Source of the DNA: Aporrectodea caliginosa
Lineage: Eukaryota > Annelida > Clitellata > Crassiclitellata > Lumbricidae
Direction of reading: 5' to 3'
Length of the DNA stretch: 64,000 bases
NCBI GenBank assembly: GCA_020284085.1
Contig: JACEVL010000002.1
Span: 62,001 to 126,000 of the forward strand
Below, one piece after another: positions 22,664 through 31,620 of this stretch. Numbering within the stretch: the first letter of the stretch is position 1; each line of letters starts with the position of its first letter. Under the pieces are notes generated by a model. The model did no database searches and was not told where the DNA came from. It saw nothing but the letters and a program-made list of their open reading frames with translations. Position numbers and translations under genes: made by a program.

Positions 22664-23110
22664 TCTATCTATGAAATTTATATAGCGCCCCTTCAAGATT
22701 ATTACTCAGAGGCGCTCCCGACCGAGGCCCGGTCAAAAGGGAAAGTCTTGAGTAATTTATAAAAAGAGCCAGAGAAGTCTCGCGGAAGATAACGCAGGAC
22801 AGAGGGGAGACTATTCCAAAGAGAAGGACCCACGATCGAGAAAGCCCGATGCTGTCTAGTGGCAGAGCGAGCACGCGGAACCATAAAGTCACCTCTAGGG
22901 ATCGAGCGCAGAGATCGGCGACCAGAACAGGGCGAAGTAAAAGTAAAGAGCTCCCGGATATAGGTAGGTGCTCTACCCAGAGGACAGTAGGCCTACCAGA
23001 CAATAGATGAGACCCTATAATGGATGCGCTCCTGGACCGGGAGCCAGTGAATGACGACACGCATAAAGGCAGATATGTGGCCAAACCTAGGGACACCACC
23101 AATTAAGAGA
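22664..23110 (-). mobile_element. LINE 3' fragment (L2-like) nested in hAT
   Basis: On the minus strand: VPRARSATRQHRAFSIVG then PSLWNSLP, the conserved end of L2-type reverse-transcriptase proteins, then a 3' tail with the AGCGCC (22684-22689) / GGCGCT (22711-22716) hairpin and a CTAT-repeat border. 5' truncated. Confidence 0.8.
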
Positions 23111-23339
23111 GCAGCCGCCCGCAAAACGCATAGGCAATGCAAACTGTACAAAATAGTTTTTAAGTTCTATCCCGAAAACTAAGCCATTGTCTGTTTGATC
23201 CATGATCTCTTAAAAATTGACTTCCTATGATCAAATGGCAACAACCAAATTTTCAAGCATAATGGCTGAATGGGATGCAACTTAAAGAAAGAACCGATCG
23301 TTCCGATTCGAGGTTTAGAAAATGCATACAGGTTTTCTG

Positions 23340-23618
23340 TTAATTGAACTGGGCTGCATTACACTTCCATAGTAGGCTAGTTGTTGTAAGAATTGGAGCC
23401 ACACGGGCATTTCTACCTTCTGTCGTACATGATGATGCTGAAATGTCAGTTGCAGAGGTTACCTTTTGCGTTATTTGAGTACTACTTGCACTGGTTAAAC
23501 TAAATAAATTTGTGAGTCGTCTACATTTGTTGGCTTCAGCAGAAATCTGTACAAGCTTTTTGCCACGCTCACTTTCGGCGCTACCTGTTCTTTTCCTTAC
23601 ACTGTTACCTTCTTCCAT
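23340..23618 (-). pseudogene. hAT transposase N-terminal remnant (putative)
   Basis: A 92-codon ORF inside the hAT element on the minus strand. It starts MEEGNSVRKRTGSAESERGK, similar in style to the KRKSGAQKRK-like N-termini of hAT transposases with TTF-type zinc fingers. No zinc-finger, RNase H-like or dimerisation part follows. The identification rests on context and this short motif. Confidence 0.4.
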
Positions 23619-24057
23619 TCATACAGTCTTTCCTATCATCCATACATAGCCTAATACTATAAACTTCATTAAAATATTAGTTATCTCACTTATCTGTCCA
23701 TCGTAATTTCACTTGGTGAAAACTGAAGTGATAGAATTATAGCATTATTTAATTCATGGGATCTAACATTGAACTTCCGTCTTCTGGTGTGAGGAAACGT
23801 CAATCAAGGATCCGACGATTTAAACTATGAAGCGCGTTGACTTCAATGAGTTGTATACTGTATAGGCTAATTATTATAGCTATTTACAGTAGGCTATACA
23901 TTTGAATATTAATATACGCTAGTCTGCAGCGTCACTGCGACAAATGCGTCAGATGTCATTTTCAGTACGGTAATATATTATTTTTTCTCATTTGCCAGGC
24001 CAGGCCACCGGGCATTTGCCCGGTTGCCCGGCGGGCCAGTCCGCCCCTGCCACCAGA

Positions 24058-25060
24058 CTTCACTGGAAGCGTATGTCACAAGGAGATCTTTAAAACTGCT
24101 TGCTTCTTGCCATCCAGGGTCAAGAACAACCCACAGCCTTCCTATCAAATGCTTCTACTCCCTGATCACTGGACCCTGCTTTCTAGTCGATTAAGGCAAA
24201 TGTCAAACTGTTGATGGTCGTCCACGACTGTGGGGAACGTGTAGTGGCTCTGATCCAATCTTACAATGATGTAATAAGGATGAGTCACAGAAACAATACT
24301 TGCTGCAACTTGTCTCCAGTCATCGGACAAAATGTTCTGTTCCAACGAAGGCAAAATGAAATAATAGTGAGTTGCGGGTTTTCAAGCACTTCAATGACGG
24401 GATTTATGCAGACTGGATAACTTCTTTAATTATCCAAACTATATTTCATTACAAACTTAATGCAGCCTGACTAAGCAGTAACACTGCAGTATATATTTCT
24501 AATTGGGGCTGTTTATTGTTAAAAATAAAAACTGACTTGAAAAAAATTATAACTGATTTGAAAAAAATCAAATTTATACATGTTTTTTGACAAGTTCATA
24601 CTATATAGCAAAAAGTCGAAAAACATAGCGACCTCTAAATATAATCCAATCTTTCCAAAATTTTGCATAGACACTCATGTTTTCATGTGTAACAAGGGCA
24701 GCCTTGTGGAGCAATGCATTTCCAACTTTTAATTTTTTGGACCAGGCTAATGTGACACCTGTAGTTTGATAAATTTGATTCAATAACGATATCCCCGAAT
24801 ATAGGCTTAGGTTTGTACTTTCCTTGGATTTCAAAAATATAGATTTTAAGAAGATTTTAATAACTTGTTCAAGACGGTTGTTAGGAACGATTTGGTAAAA
24901 CCGTTGATGAACAGTACTAATCAACCAGTTTTATGCAGCTGCAACGATTTCGTCTTATTTTTAACTGCTATGGGTATGTCTGCATGCGTGAAATGAAGTA
25001 AGTACGACGTTAAACGTCGTCCTTTAATGAATTAAGTATCACTAAAATATATATCTGTAT
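24058..25060. other. Unassigned stretch
   Basis: Minus-strand ORF 24601-24924 (107 codons) and plus-strand 24211-24420 have no motif I can place. The 22460-22526 and 24058-24420 segments were contiguous before the hAT landed. No RNA gene is seen. Confidence 0.3.
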
Positions 25061-25063
25061 ATA

Positions 25064-25098
25064 ATAATGATAATAATAATAATAGTAATAATATTTAT
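25064..25098. repeat. ATA microsatellite
   Basis: Imperfect (AAT)n run. Confidence 0.85.
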
Positions 25099-25194
25099 TC
25101 TTTTATGAAGCGCCTGACAGCTATCGATGAAAAAGTGGAATATTCGTCAATTTCGTGGTTGTTGGTGCCTCTTTTGACTGAACGTTCGTCACGG

Positions 25195-25640
25195 TCAAGT
25201 GGAGCGTGTCGGTGCGATGGACGGCTCGGGGCTTGTACTCCGCTACCGCAGTGGTCAGCTGTACGCGGCTCGCCGTGCGCCGGCTGTACAACCTAATCCG
25301 CCGGTGGAAAAGCCGGGTGCCACCCGTCTCTGCGAACTTAACAACATTCGCCCAAGGGGCTATAGAGGAGCCACTGGCGGTGAGCCCACTCTACGAGGCG
25401 CGTTGCGACTCAGTTTCAGGGGCTCTACATCAATGCCTGCTCCATCGCTAAGCCTCACGCCCTGGTCCAGTTGCGGACGGGGCTCATCGGGTATGGCCTT
25501 GGCCTACTGATCATCGCCGATACCCAACTAGAGTCAGACCATCCTGGACCCTCTTCAATGTTGGCGAATTCTGCTTCGATTCTCGTCCGCGAAAACTTTC
25601 GAGAGAAGCTCACGAATTTCAACGACCACCTATGAACGAT
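25195..25640 (+). mobile_element. LINE fragment with endonuclease N-terminus
   Basis: One plus-strand frame reads LYINACSIAKPHALVQL at about 25418-25470, the opening strand of an APE-type LINE endonuclease, followed by LLIIADTQLESDHPG in the position of the TETxL motif. The upstream GC-rich part is ORF1-proximal or leader sequence with frameshifts. Everything downstream is missing. This is a decayed 5' fragment, unusual because most LINE copies keep the 3' end. Confidence 0.5.
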
Positions 25641-25850
25641 AAGACCTACTTACTTTGGCACCTTAAGATAGCCTGCGCTGAAACCTTATCGCCGGACCTT
25701 ACCAACCTAGCAGTAACTTTGTAACACCAAACATTTATTTCTCCTTGTCATTAATTTTTCTGTACCGGGTTGCGGTTTGTCACACCCGTTTGTTCAATAA
25801 ACGAACAAATATACCACAAACGCACTTCGCTGTATATGTAGGCTACATTA

Positions 25851-26067
25851 GGGGTGTCCAGAAAAATGACACATCGCAGAAAACACCCATACTCAAGTTT
25901 TTCCCATTATTCCATTCAAATATTGTCTATAAATAATTTTTACAGAATTTTAAAATGTTATCCTGAGGTCGCTCAAAGCCCCGAACATACCCTACTTAAA
26001 TACCCAGAACTGAAGGCGCCCATGCTCGCAATTTCGAACTTGGGTTCATTGTCGATTTACTCTCTTA
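25851..26067 (+). mobile_element. TA-flanked MITE fragment (Tc1/mariner type)
   Basis: Starts GGGGTGTCCAGAAAAATGAC after TA (25849-25850) and matches the left 200 bp of the full copy at 43424-44051. The right end is missing; it runs into a minisatellite. Confidence 0.75.
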
Positions 26068-26325
26068 ATCTTTGTTCTATATCTATATTAATCCTGGTCA
26101 TGTCTCAATCCAGGACTTATTTTAATCCTGGTCCTATCTTAAATCTGGTCCATTCTCAATCCAGGTCTTATTTTAATCATGGTCCTAACTTAATCGTGTT
26201 CCTCTCTTAATCTTCATTTTATCTTAATCAAATTCCTATTTTAAGCCTTGTCCTATCTTAATCCTGGTATTTTTTCAATCCAGGTCCTATTTTAATCAAG
26301 GCCTTATCTTAATTATAGTAATCCT
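26068..26325. repeat. Degenerate minisatellite
   Basis: Repeated TATTTTAATCCTGGTCC-like and TCTCAATCCAGGTC-like units of about 22 bp. The repetition starts where the MITE at 25851 loses similarity to its sister copy. Confidence 0.7.
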
Positions 26326-26786
26326 TTTGCGCCACATAATGACCTGTTGACCTCCTGGATTCTGTCTCTATTCTCTCCATTCAACTGGCTCTAAAGAATC
26401 AATCACATCTCACCCTCAACTGTTGATTCGAAGGTAACACAATTTTAATATGTAACAGAACGTGCAAAAAATAGCTTAAAGTCGAATAAAACCGACCTTT
26501 GCAAAATGATTATCACACAGTATCTGTCGCAACTGAACTGAAACAGTACTGTAAATATTTTATTTTTATTTAAAAAATCCCTTACAATTATTTATTGTTA
26601 GCAATTAAGGTTCAAGGTCGCTCAGACGCCACAAGAGTGCTTAATCGTTTGAATGCAAAGGACGCATTCCACGCATTCACAGAGGTTCACCTAAATTTTC
26701 TAAATTTCAATTGTCTCGAGTTTCCGTAGACTGGATTTAAAAAGAATTGAAATTTCATTTGAAGCAAGTTCTGACAGCACAAGATC

Positions 26787-27131
26787 CTATGAGTTGCTGT
26801 AAAATTCGTCGACATTAGTTGAATATTCGTCAGTTGGCTTATATAGAGATACCGTATTCTGTCTAGTATAGATATAGTGTTGTTGAGATTCTGGTTCCAC
26901 ATCGTTATTATAATGTCGATTTCTGATTTCCTGTCTTCCAGAAGTTTGGTGTCGATCGGCCTCTTGACTTGTTTTTTTTCTACGGCATCTCACGATGCAA
27001 GCAATGAGTATGGTTAGGAAGAGAGCAAATCCGGCCAAGCCTACGGTTAGTCCAACAATGAGAGCGAATGTCTTTGAATTATCTGGGTACGTAAGACAGG
27101 CGTATTGATATAGCTTGTATCCAACAGTTAC
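26787..27131 (-). CDS. Transmembrane and cytoplasmic-tail exon of gene B
   Basis: The acceptor ATCTTATTTCAG lies above 27131; phase 0; 114 residues and a stop. It opens VTVGYKLYQYACLTYPDN, the last strands of an IPT/TIG domain (V-x-VG-x-x-Y...). A transmembrane helix follows at residues 22-47 (FALIVGLTVGLAGFALFLTI...), then RCRRKK as a stop-transfer signal. The tail has six tyrosines (74, 86, 88, 97, 103, 111). YNN at 74 and YSN at 111 fit the Y-x-N form bound by Grb2-type SH2 domains; no canonical ITIM or ITAM is present. Reverse-strand AATAAA-like signals lie about 190-230 bp below the stop. Confidence 0.82.
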   Translation of the reverse strand, partial: VTVGYKLYQYACLTYPDNSKTFALIVGLTVGLAGFALFLTILIACIVRCRRKKTSQEADRHQTSGRQEIRNRHYNNDVEPESQQHYIYTRQNTVSLYKPTDEYSTNVDEFYSNS

Positions 27132-27339
27132 CTGAAATAAGATAATGGACATTAAAGTAGTGAAACGACAGCCATGTTATATGTAAATTGTAGTTAGTGA
27201 CGGTGCCTTTTTTCTGTTCATAATGTGAGCTATGCAATCAACCCAAATAGTAGGCTAACAACACACTGATTTAGCTCTATTTATTTATCTATTATAACAG
27301 TTTTTGGATTAAAACAGTCATCTCACGCAATGACTTGCA

Positions 27340-27995
27340 CATTGTATTGTATTGCATTTGACCATTCCTATAGCGCTTCTCACAGCATGAGACTTTCAGA
27401 AGGGTTCCCAGCAGTGTGATTCTCCTTAGAGATTTTATTTTAGTCATAGTTACAGTTATAGTTAATGGTTTTGTAAATTTCAGTTACAGTTATAGTTTTA
27501 GTTAGTATTATTTTTTAGTTATAGTTATAGTTATAGTTAATGGATTTTTATTTTAGTTAATTTTAGTTACTACTTAGTTACAATAATTAAGGCTATAAGC
27601 AAAATTGTGCGTATTAACACGCTGTTTCACAATTTGCTCAGAGCTTTGAAAGCCTTTGAAGCATGTTATTGTTATTCAGCTTCATGAATACACGAGTTTC
27701 CAAAGTAACTGACACATTGCATAATAAAAATAATCGCATTTTTCGTTTTCATTTATGTCGAATTGTCCATTTTGCACTTCCTATTTTTATTTTTTGTATT
27801 AACGAAAATAAAGATGAATTTTCGTTATTGTTATTTTCGTTATAGTTATAGTTAATTATATTTTTTAGTTATAGTTATAGTTATCGTTAACGAAATCATT
27901 TTATTTTCGTTAACGAATATTTTCGTTATCGTTATCGTTAACGAGAATCACACTGGTTCCCAGCGCTATAGACCCAAGAGAAAAGGCGTTATAGT
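27340..27995 (-). mobile_element. LINE/SINE 3' tail fragment split by hAT
   Basis: TGTAT repeats, then CCTATAGCGCTTCTCACAGC and GAAGGGTTCCCAG, resumed after the hAT copy by CGCTATAGACCC. This is the hairpin tail family of this genome, interrupted at 27412-27955. Confidence 0.5.
27412..27955 (-). mobile_element. hAT-type MITE, copy 2 (inverted)
   Basis: Same element as 20019-20540 in the opposite orientation: termini CAGTGTGATTCTC and GAGAATCACACTG, exact 8-bp target copies GTTCCCAG at 27404-27411 and 27956-27963, and the same subterminal TAACTA and GATAACGAAAA arrays. 544 bp. Confidence 0.92.
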
Positions 27996-28245
27996 ACATT
28001 TCACTGATATCTTTACTGTAGAAATAACAACGGTTACTGGTTGCCTGCCTGATTCAACAACAATAATAATGAATCAATGAATGAATCAATTTCTAAACCA
28101 GTTTCAACCAACATGAATTTTGTCCATAACTCTCTGAATTGATCGGCAAAATTATATGAAAACAGCCATTGACATTGATTAAAAAAATCTGCTACTATAA
28201 TTGGAGTGCGTGACAGCATAGTATAAGTTATTAATCATGACATAC

Positions 28246-28419
28246 CATGATGCTCAGATGTTGTCCACAGTGGTTCGCATCGTTCCCTGTTGACGATGGC
28301 TTTTCTTTTGGGGGTCGACAGCTCAACTCATTGTCCGTTAGATTATTGTTAATACAAATCTGATTGCCAATGTGGACCACATAATCTCTTAGGAGACATC
28401 CGCGCAACATGTATCTTCC
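28246..28419 (-). CDS. IPT/TIG domain exon (second half), plexin type, gene B
   Basis: The acceptor TTGATAG lies above 28419 and the donor GTATGTC below 28246; 174 bp, 58 codons, phase 0-0, so it joins the transmembrane exon in frame. It reads GRYMLRGCLLRDYVVHIGNQ, then C-I-x-x-x-LTDNELSCRPPKEKP, then a Gly/Asn-rich loop and a further Cys. The order DY-V-x-IG-x-x-x-C ... LTD-x-x-L-x-C-x-PP-x-x-x-P is the hallmark of IPT domains of plexin-like receptors, and the next exon supplies the V-x-VG-x-x-x-Y end. The first half of the domain must be on another exon, which I did not find. Confidence 0.8.
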
Positions 28420-29200
28420 CTATCAAGTAACAAGCGAATATGTTACTTCCAATTAGATTTCACGAAATTTTATTAAACAAATCTGTGAATATTCCAGCTA
28501 GGGTTATTTTCTGTATATCATATTAAAAACCGAATAAGCCCCAATTAAATGAGCTCAAATGCCACAACTGGTCTAAGTAGGCGTGACATCACAGTAGATT
28601 GGAAATAGGGGTTGTTTTTCAAGTTAGATTAGTAATAGGCTGACAATCCAGTGTATATCTGTAGCCTGCTCCTGCTTAAATTGTACAATCGGTCTACGGA
28701 GTTCTACATAGCCTTTGACACAGCATTGCATAGTAACCATTGGTAGACGTCGTAAGTCAATATTATTGTCGGATGATTTAGAAGTTCTCACACTGTCAAT
28801 CTGACTCACCGGTCGCATAGCCAAACTCACACCAAGACAGACACACAGTCTCTATATTTTGATTTCTTCTAGACACACAGTCTTAATATTTTGACAGAAA
28901 ATGGAAAGATCAATAAAGCAGTGCCAAATTCCTAAACATTTTGCCATCTCATACAACCGCGACGCCTCGTACGATCGACAAAGCTCACACAGACGACCCA
29001 CAGTAGACGCTTCTAATGCGCAAACGCGATCTCTATCCACTGTAATTGAACGCACACAGTAGATCACTTAAATGCTCCAAATTTCAATTCGCCTTCTTCA
29101 GGTTTTTGTAAGACGCCATAAATATTATGATGGCCATAAAACATACCAAGCCTCGTTACCTTCCACAATCACGCCATTGCGTATGCGCTACACCTCCGTT
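28420..29200. other. Gene B intron, no exon seen
   Basis: Minus-strand open stretches at 28624-28830 and 28852-29067 have no domain signature. I looked here for the missing IPT first-half exon and did not find one. Confidence 0.35.
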
Positions 29201-29229
29201 TATTTTGGAGTCTGTTTTTGACGTTTCTT

Positions 29230-29855
29230 GGACTTTTGAGGAGGTTTTTAATAGCGTTCAAATGCCCAGGAACGATGAATTTTAAACGTACAGCGAACAC
29301 ACGTGACCAGCTCCTCAGCCTGCGTACACTCGGGTCAGTCATAAATCCCTGCGCTCGTACACTCGTCGACTCGCTAATTACCATCAGGCGGACAGTTCGC
29401 GGGTGCAGAGGCGGGCAACACTGATTCTGGCACATCTGGCGTCGTTATCATCTCGGGCAATCGTCCGGTCAGGCAGCCGAATAATCAGAACCGGGCAGCT
29501 AACACCAGCACTACCTCTGTACAACACAGGGAGCCGGTTCTGATTCGTCCGCGTATCGCGAGACACGCGGTACAACACAGCAGCCTGACCCGTTTCGGAT
29601 GCCTGAATATTCGCTCTGTCAACAACAAGATCGATGACGTCAGATTGCTGATGAAGGAGGAGAAGCTGAACGTGCTTGCCCTGACCGAAACCTGGCACGA
29701 GGACTCTGACTGCGCGACCATCAAGCGCCTCCGTGGACTGGGATTAAACCTGTTGGAAGCTGCCAGGCCGATTGACGATAAGCGGCGCCAGGCAAAGGTT
29801 AACTTTGTTAACCATGGCGGCATTGCCATCGTCGCCACGCATGGTGTCGCTTTAT
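29230..29855 (+). mobile_element. LINE (L2-like) 5' part with endonuclease domain
   Basis: From about 29596 the plus-strand frame reads FGCLNIRSVNNKIDDVRLL, then NVLALTETWHEDSDC: the first two motifs of an APE-type endonuclease (N-x-R-S; TETW). It continues to GGIAIVATHG and then breaks where another LINE is inserted in the opposite direction. The same LINE resumes at about 30495. GC-rich compared with its surroundings. Confidence 0.75.
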
Positions 29856-30490
29856 CTAGTAGATTTCGTTTATTATTAAGATACAAAGTTGACATACCGC
29901 AACTTGTTTACATGAGATAATGAAAGTAATGAAATTAAAAACTATAAGTTTATGCCTATAGTCAGGATTGAGAGTTAAAACTTAACATCCCGAATGGTAC
30001 GATATAGAACCCTAGAGATGAAATTGTGGTCATCTTTTTTGGGGAGTTCATATTCATGAGGTCTAGGGCGCAGAGCATAAGGCCTACAAACGGTCGGAGG
30101 AAAGAGGCCTCTAAGCACATGTTGTGAGTTCCGGTTGACCGCAAGCAGGAGTTTGACATCTGCTTCTTCCATCATTCGGTCTAAATCCTGTTGTTGAGGA
30201 GGAAGGTATCCCAGTCGTTTGGCCCTTTGCAGGAAACGTTGGAGTTTTAGTCGGTCACTTGCGGTGGTGAATCCCCACCAAGCAGGGGAGGCATAGAGAA
30301 GGCGAGAGATGGTAGTTGCACGTGCAACTTCATGGAGCGCTGTCGGAGGGAGACCGTGTGCCCTGAGGACTCTGAGAGCGTGGAGCGAACCAGAGCATGC
30401 ACTTAGAATCCTGTTGACATGGGAAGAAGCACTGAGATCGTTTGTAATTGTCACTCCGAGCATGAGCATTGATGTTACTCTCACGATTCC
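29856..30490 (-). mobile_element. LINE 3' fragment nested in reverse orientation
   Basis: The minus-strand ORF 29975-30484 gives the C-terminal half of a second LINE type: GVTITNDL, then LRVLRAHGLPPTALHEVARA, then RLLYASPAWWGF, and close to the end RPRPHEYELP. It interrupts the endonuclease domain of the plus-strand LINE, so it is the younger insertion. Confidence 0.75.
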
Positions 30491-31620
30491 TAAGGTAGGT
30501 AAGATCGACCGTAGGCAGAAGACAACATCGTTTGAGCACCTGTGCTGTCGGACGACCTCCGGAGGCAGCAGTCATGTCCTTGTCGTCTTGTACACTGTCA
30601 CAGTCAATTACCCCGGTATTTTTTGACGAGTTATCTTCACTTCTGGCAGCTCTCGCTAGTATGTCTCTTCCAATCACCATCACCGGAGACATAAACATCC
30701 ATCTCGAGCGAGCGCTGGACCCAGAAGTAATTAAATATAATACGATCCTGACGACCTACGGCTTCCGACAGCACGTGCAGACTCCAACACATCGACTAGG
30801 CGGCCTGCTGGACCACGTGATCACGTCCGAGAGCGCGTCGCCACCTGATGTCTTGGTCACCGATGTCGGGCTGTCGGACCACATGCTATTGTCATGGTCC
30901 ATCCGTATGACACCACCTGCTCCGAACTACGTTACTATCACCAGGCGGAAGTGGCAGCATTTCGATCCTGCTGCCTTTCTCGCCGAACTGTCAAAGACAG
31001 AGTTATGTGCTGCCAATGACCAGGCGACTGAGAGCTCTGCAGACGATCTTGCAGACACCTTCGACTCAGTAATCAGCGGCCTTCTTGATAAGCATGCTCC
31101 CGTTTCAGAGTTCACTGTGCGGGAGCGTTCTCATCAGCCGTGGTTCGACAATGAATGCCGTGAGGCTAGGCGGAAAGCTCGACGTCTGGCTCGGCGTTGT
31201 CAGACCGACACTGCTGGTGCAGAGGGCAAGCAAGCCTGGCGCACAGCGTTACGTGCGGCTAGGAAACTGTCCCATCAGAAGGCCTCTGATTACTGGAAGT
31301 CGAAAATCACGTCGGCCGGCAAAAATCAGCGTCATGTGTGGCAGTCAGTGAACCAGCTGCTTGGCGAGGGCAAAAGCACTGCCAAAGCTGGGTCTTTCTC
31401 TGCTGCTGCCTATCACGACCACATGGAAAAGAAAATCGCTGACATCCGAGCAGCGACATCTGACGCAAGTGAGGCGATTTTTACTGATTGTCCAACTCCA
31501 GGCATGTGCGAGTTCCTCCCGATCACCACGGAAGATGTAATTAAAATCATTGTTTTATCACCAGCGAAACAGTGCTCTCTTGACATACTTCCAACGTGGC
31601 TCATGAAGGAGGCGGCTCCA
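30491..31620 (+). mobile_element. LINE (L2-like), rest of endonuclease to start of RT
   Basis: Resumes in the endonuclease (SFEHLCCRTTSGGSS), shifts frame near 30620, then reads VFFDELSSLLAAL, ITGDINIHLE (the GD-N motif), LLDHVITSE and VGLSDHMLLSW (SDH motif). A basic linker and the first RT-domain residues (SPAKQCSLDILPTWLMKEA) follow. The sequence then stops abruptly against the MAB21-like pseudogene. The reverse transcriptase and 3' end are absent, which points to a deletion or recombination rather than normal 5' truncation. Confidence 0.75.

Larger units (their letters stand above)
22527..24049 (-). mobile_element. hAT element, internally deleted, with nested LINE
   Basis: Perfect 14-bp termini CAGGGGCGGACTGG (22527-22540) and CCAGTCCGCCCCTG (24036-24049), with exact 8-bp target copies CCACCAGA at 22519-22526 and 24050-24057. 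At 1.5 kb it is too short for a full transposase. A minus-strand ORF near one end (23340-23618) looks like a transposase N-terminus. A LINE fragment at 22664-23110 inserted later. Confidence 0.88.

Noticed and set aside
24601..24924. 107-codon minus-strand ORF
   Set aside because: No recognisable motif, and AT-rich surroundings make an ORF of this length plausible by chance.
31558..31620. The last 20 or so residues of the MAB21-like open frame
   Set aside because: They are antisense LINE sequence read through the junction, not part of the protein.
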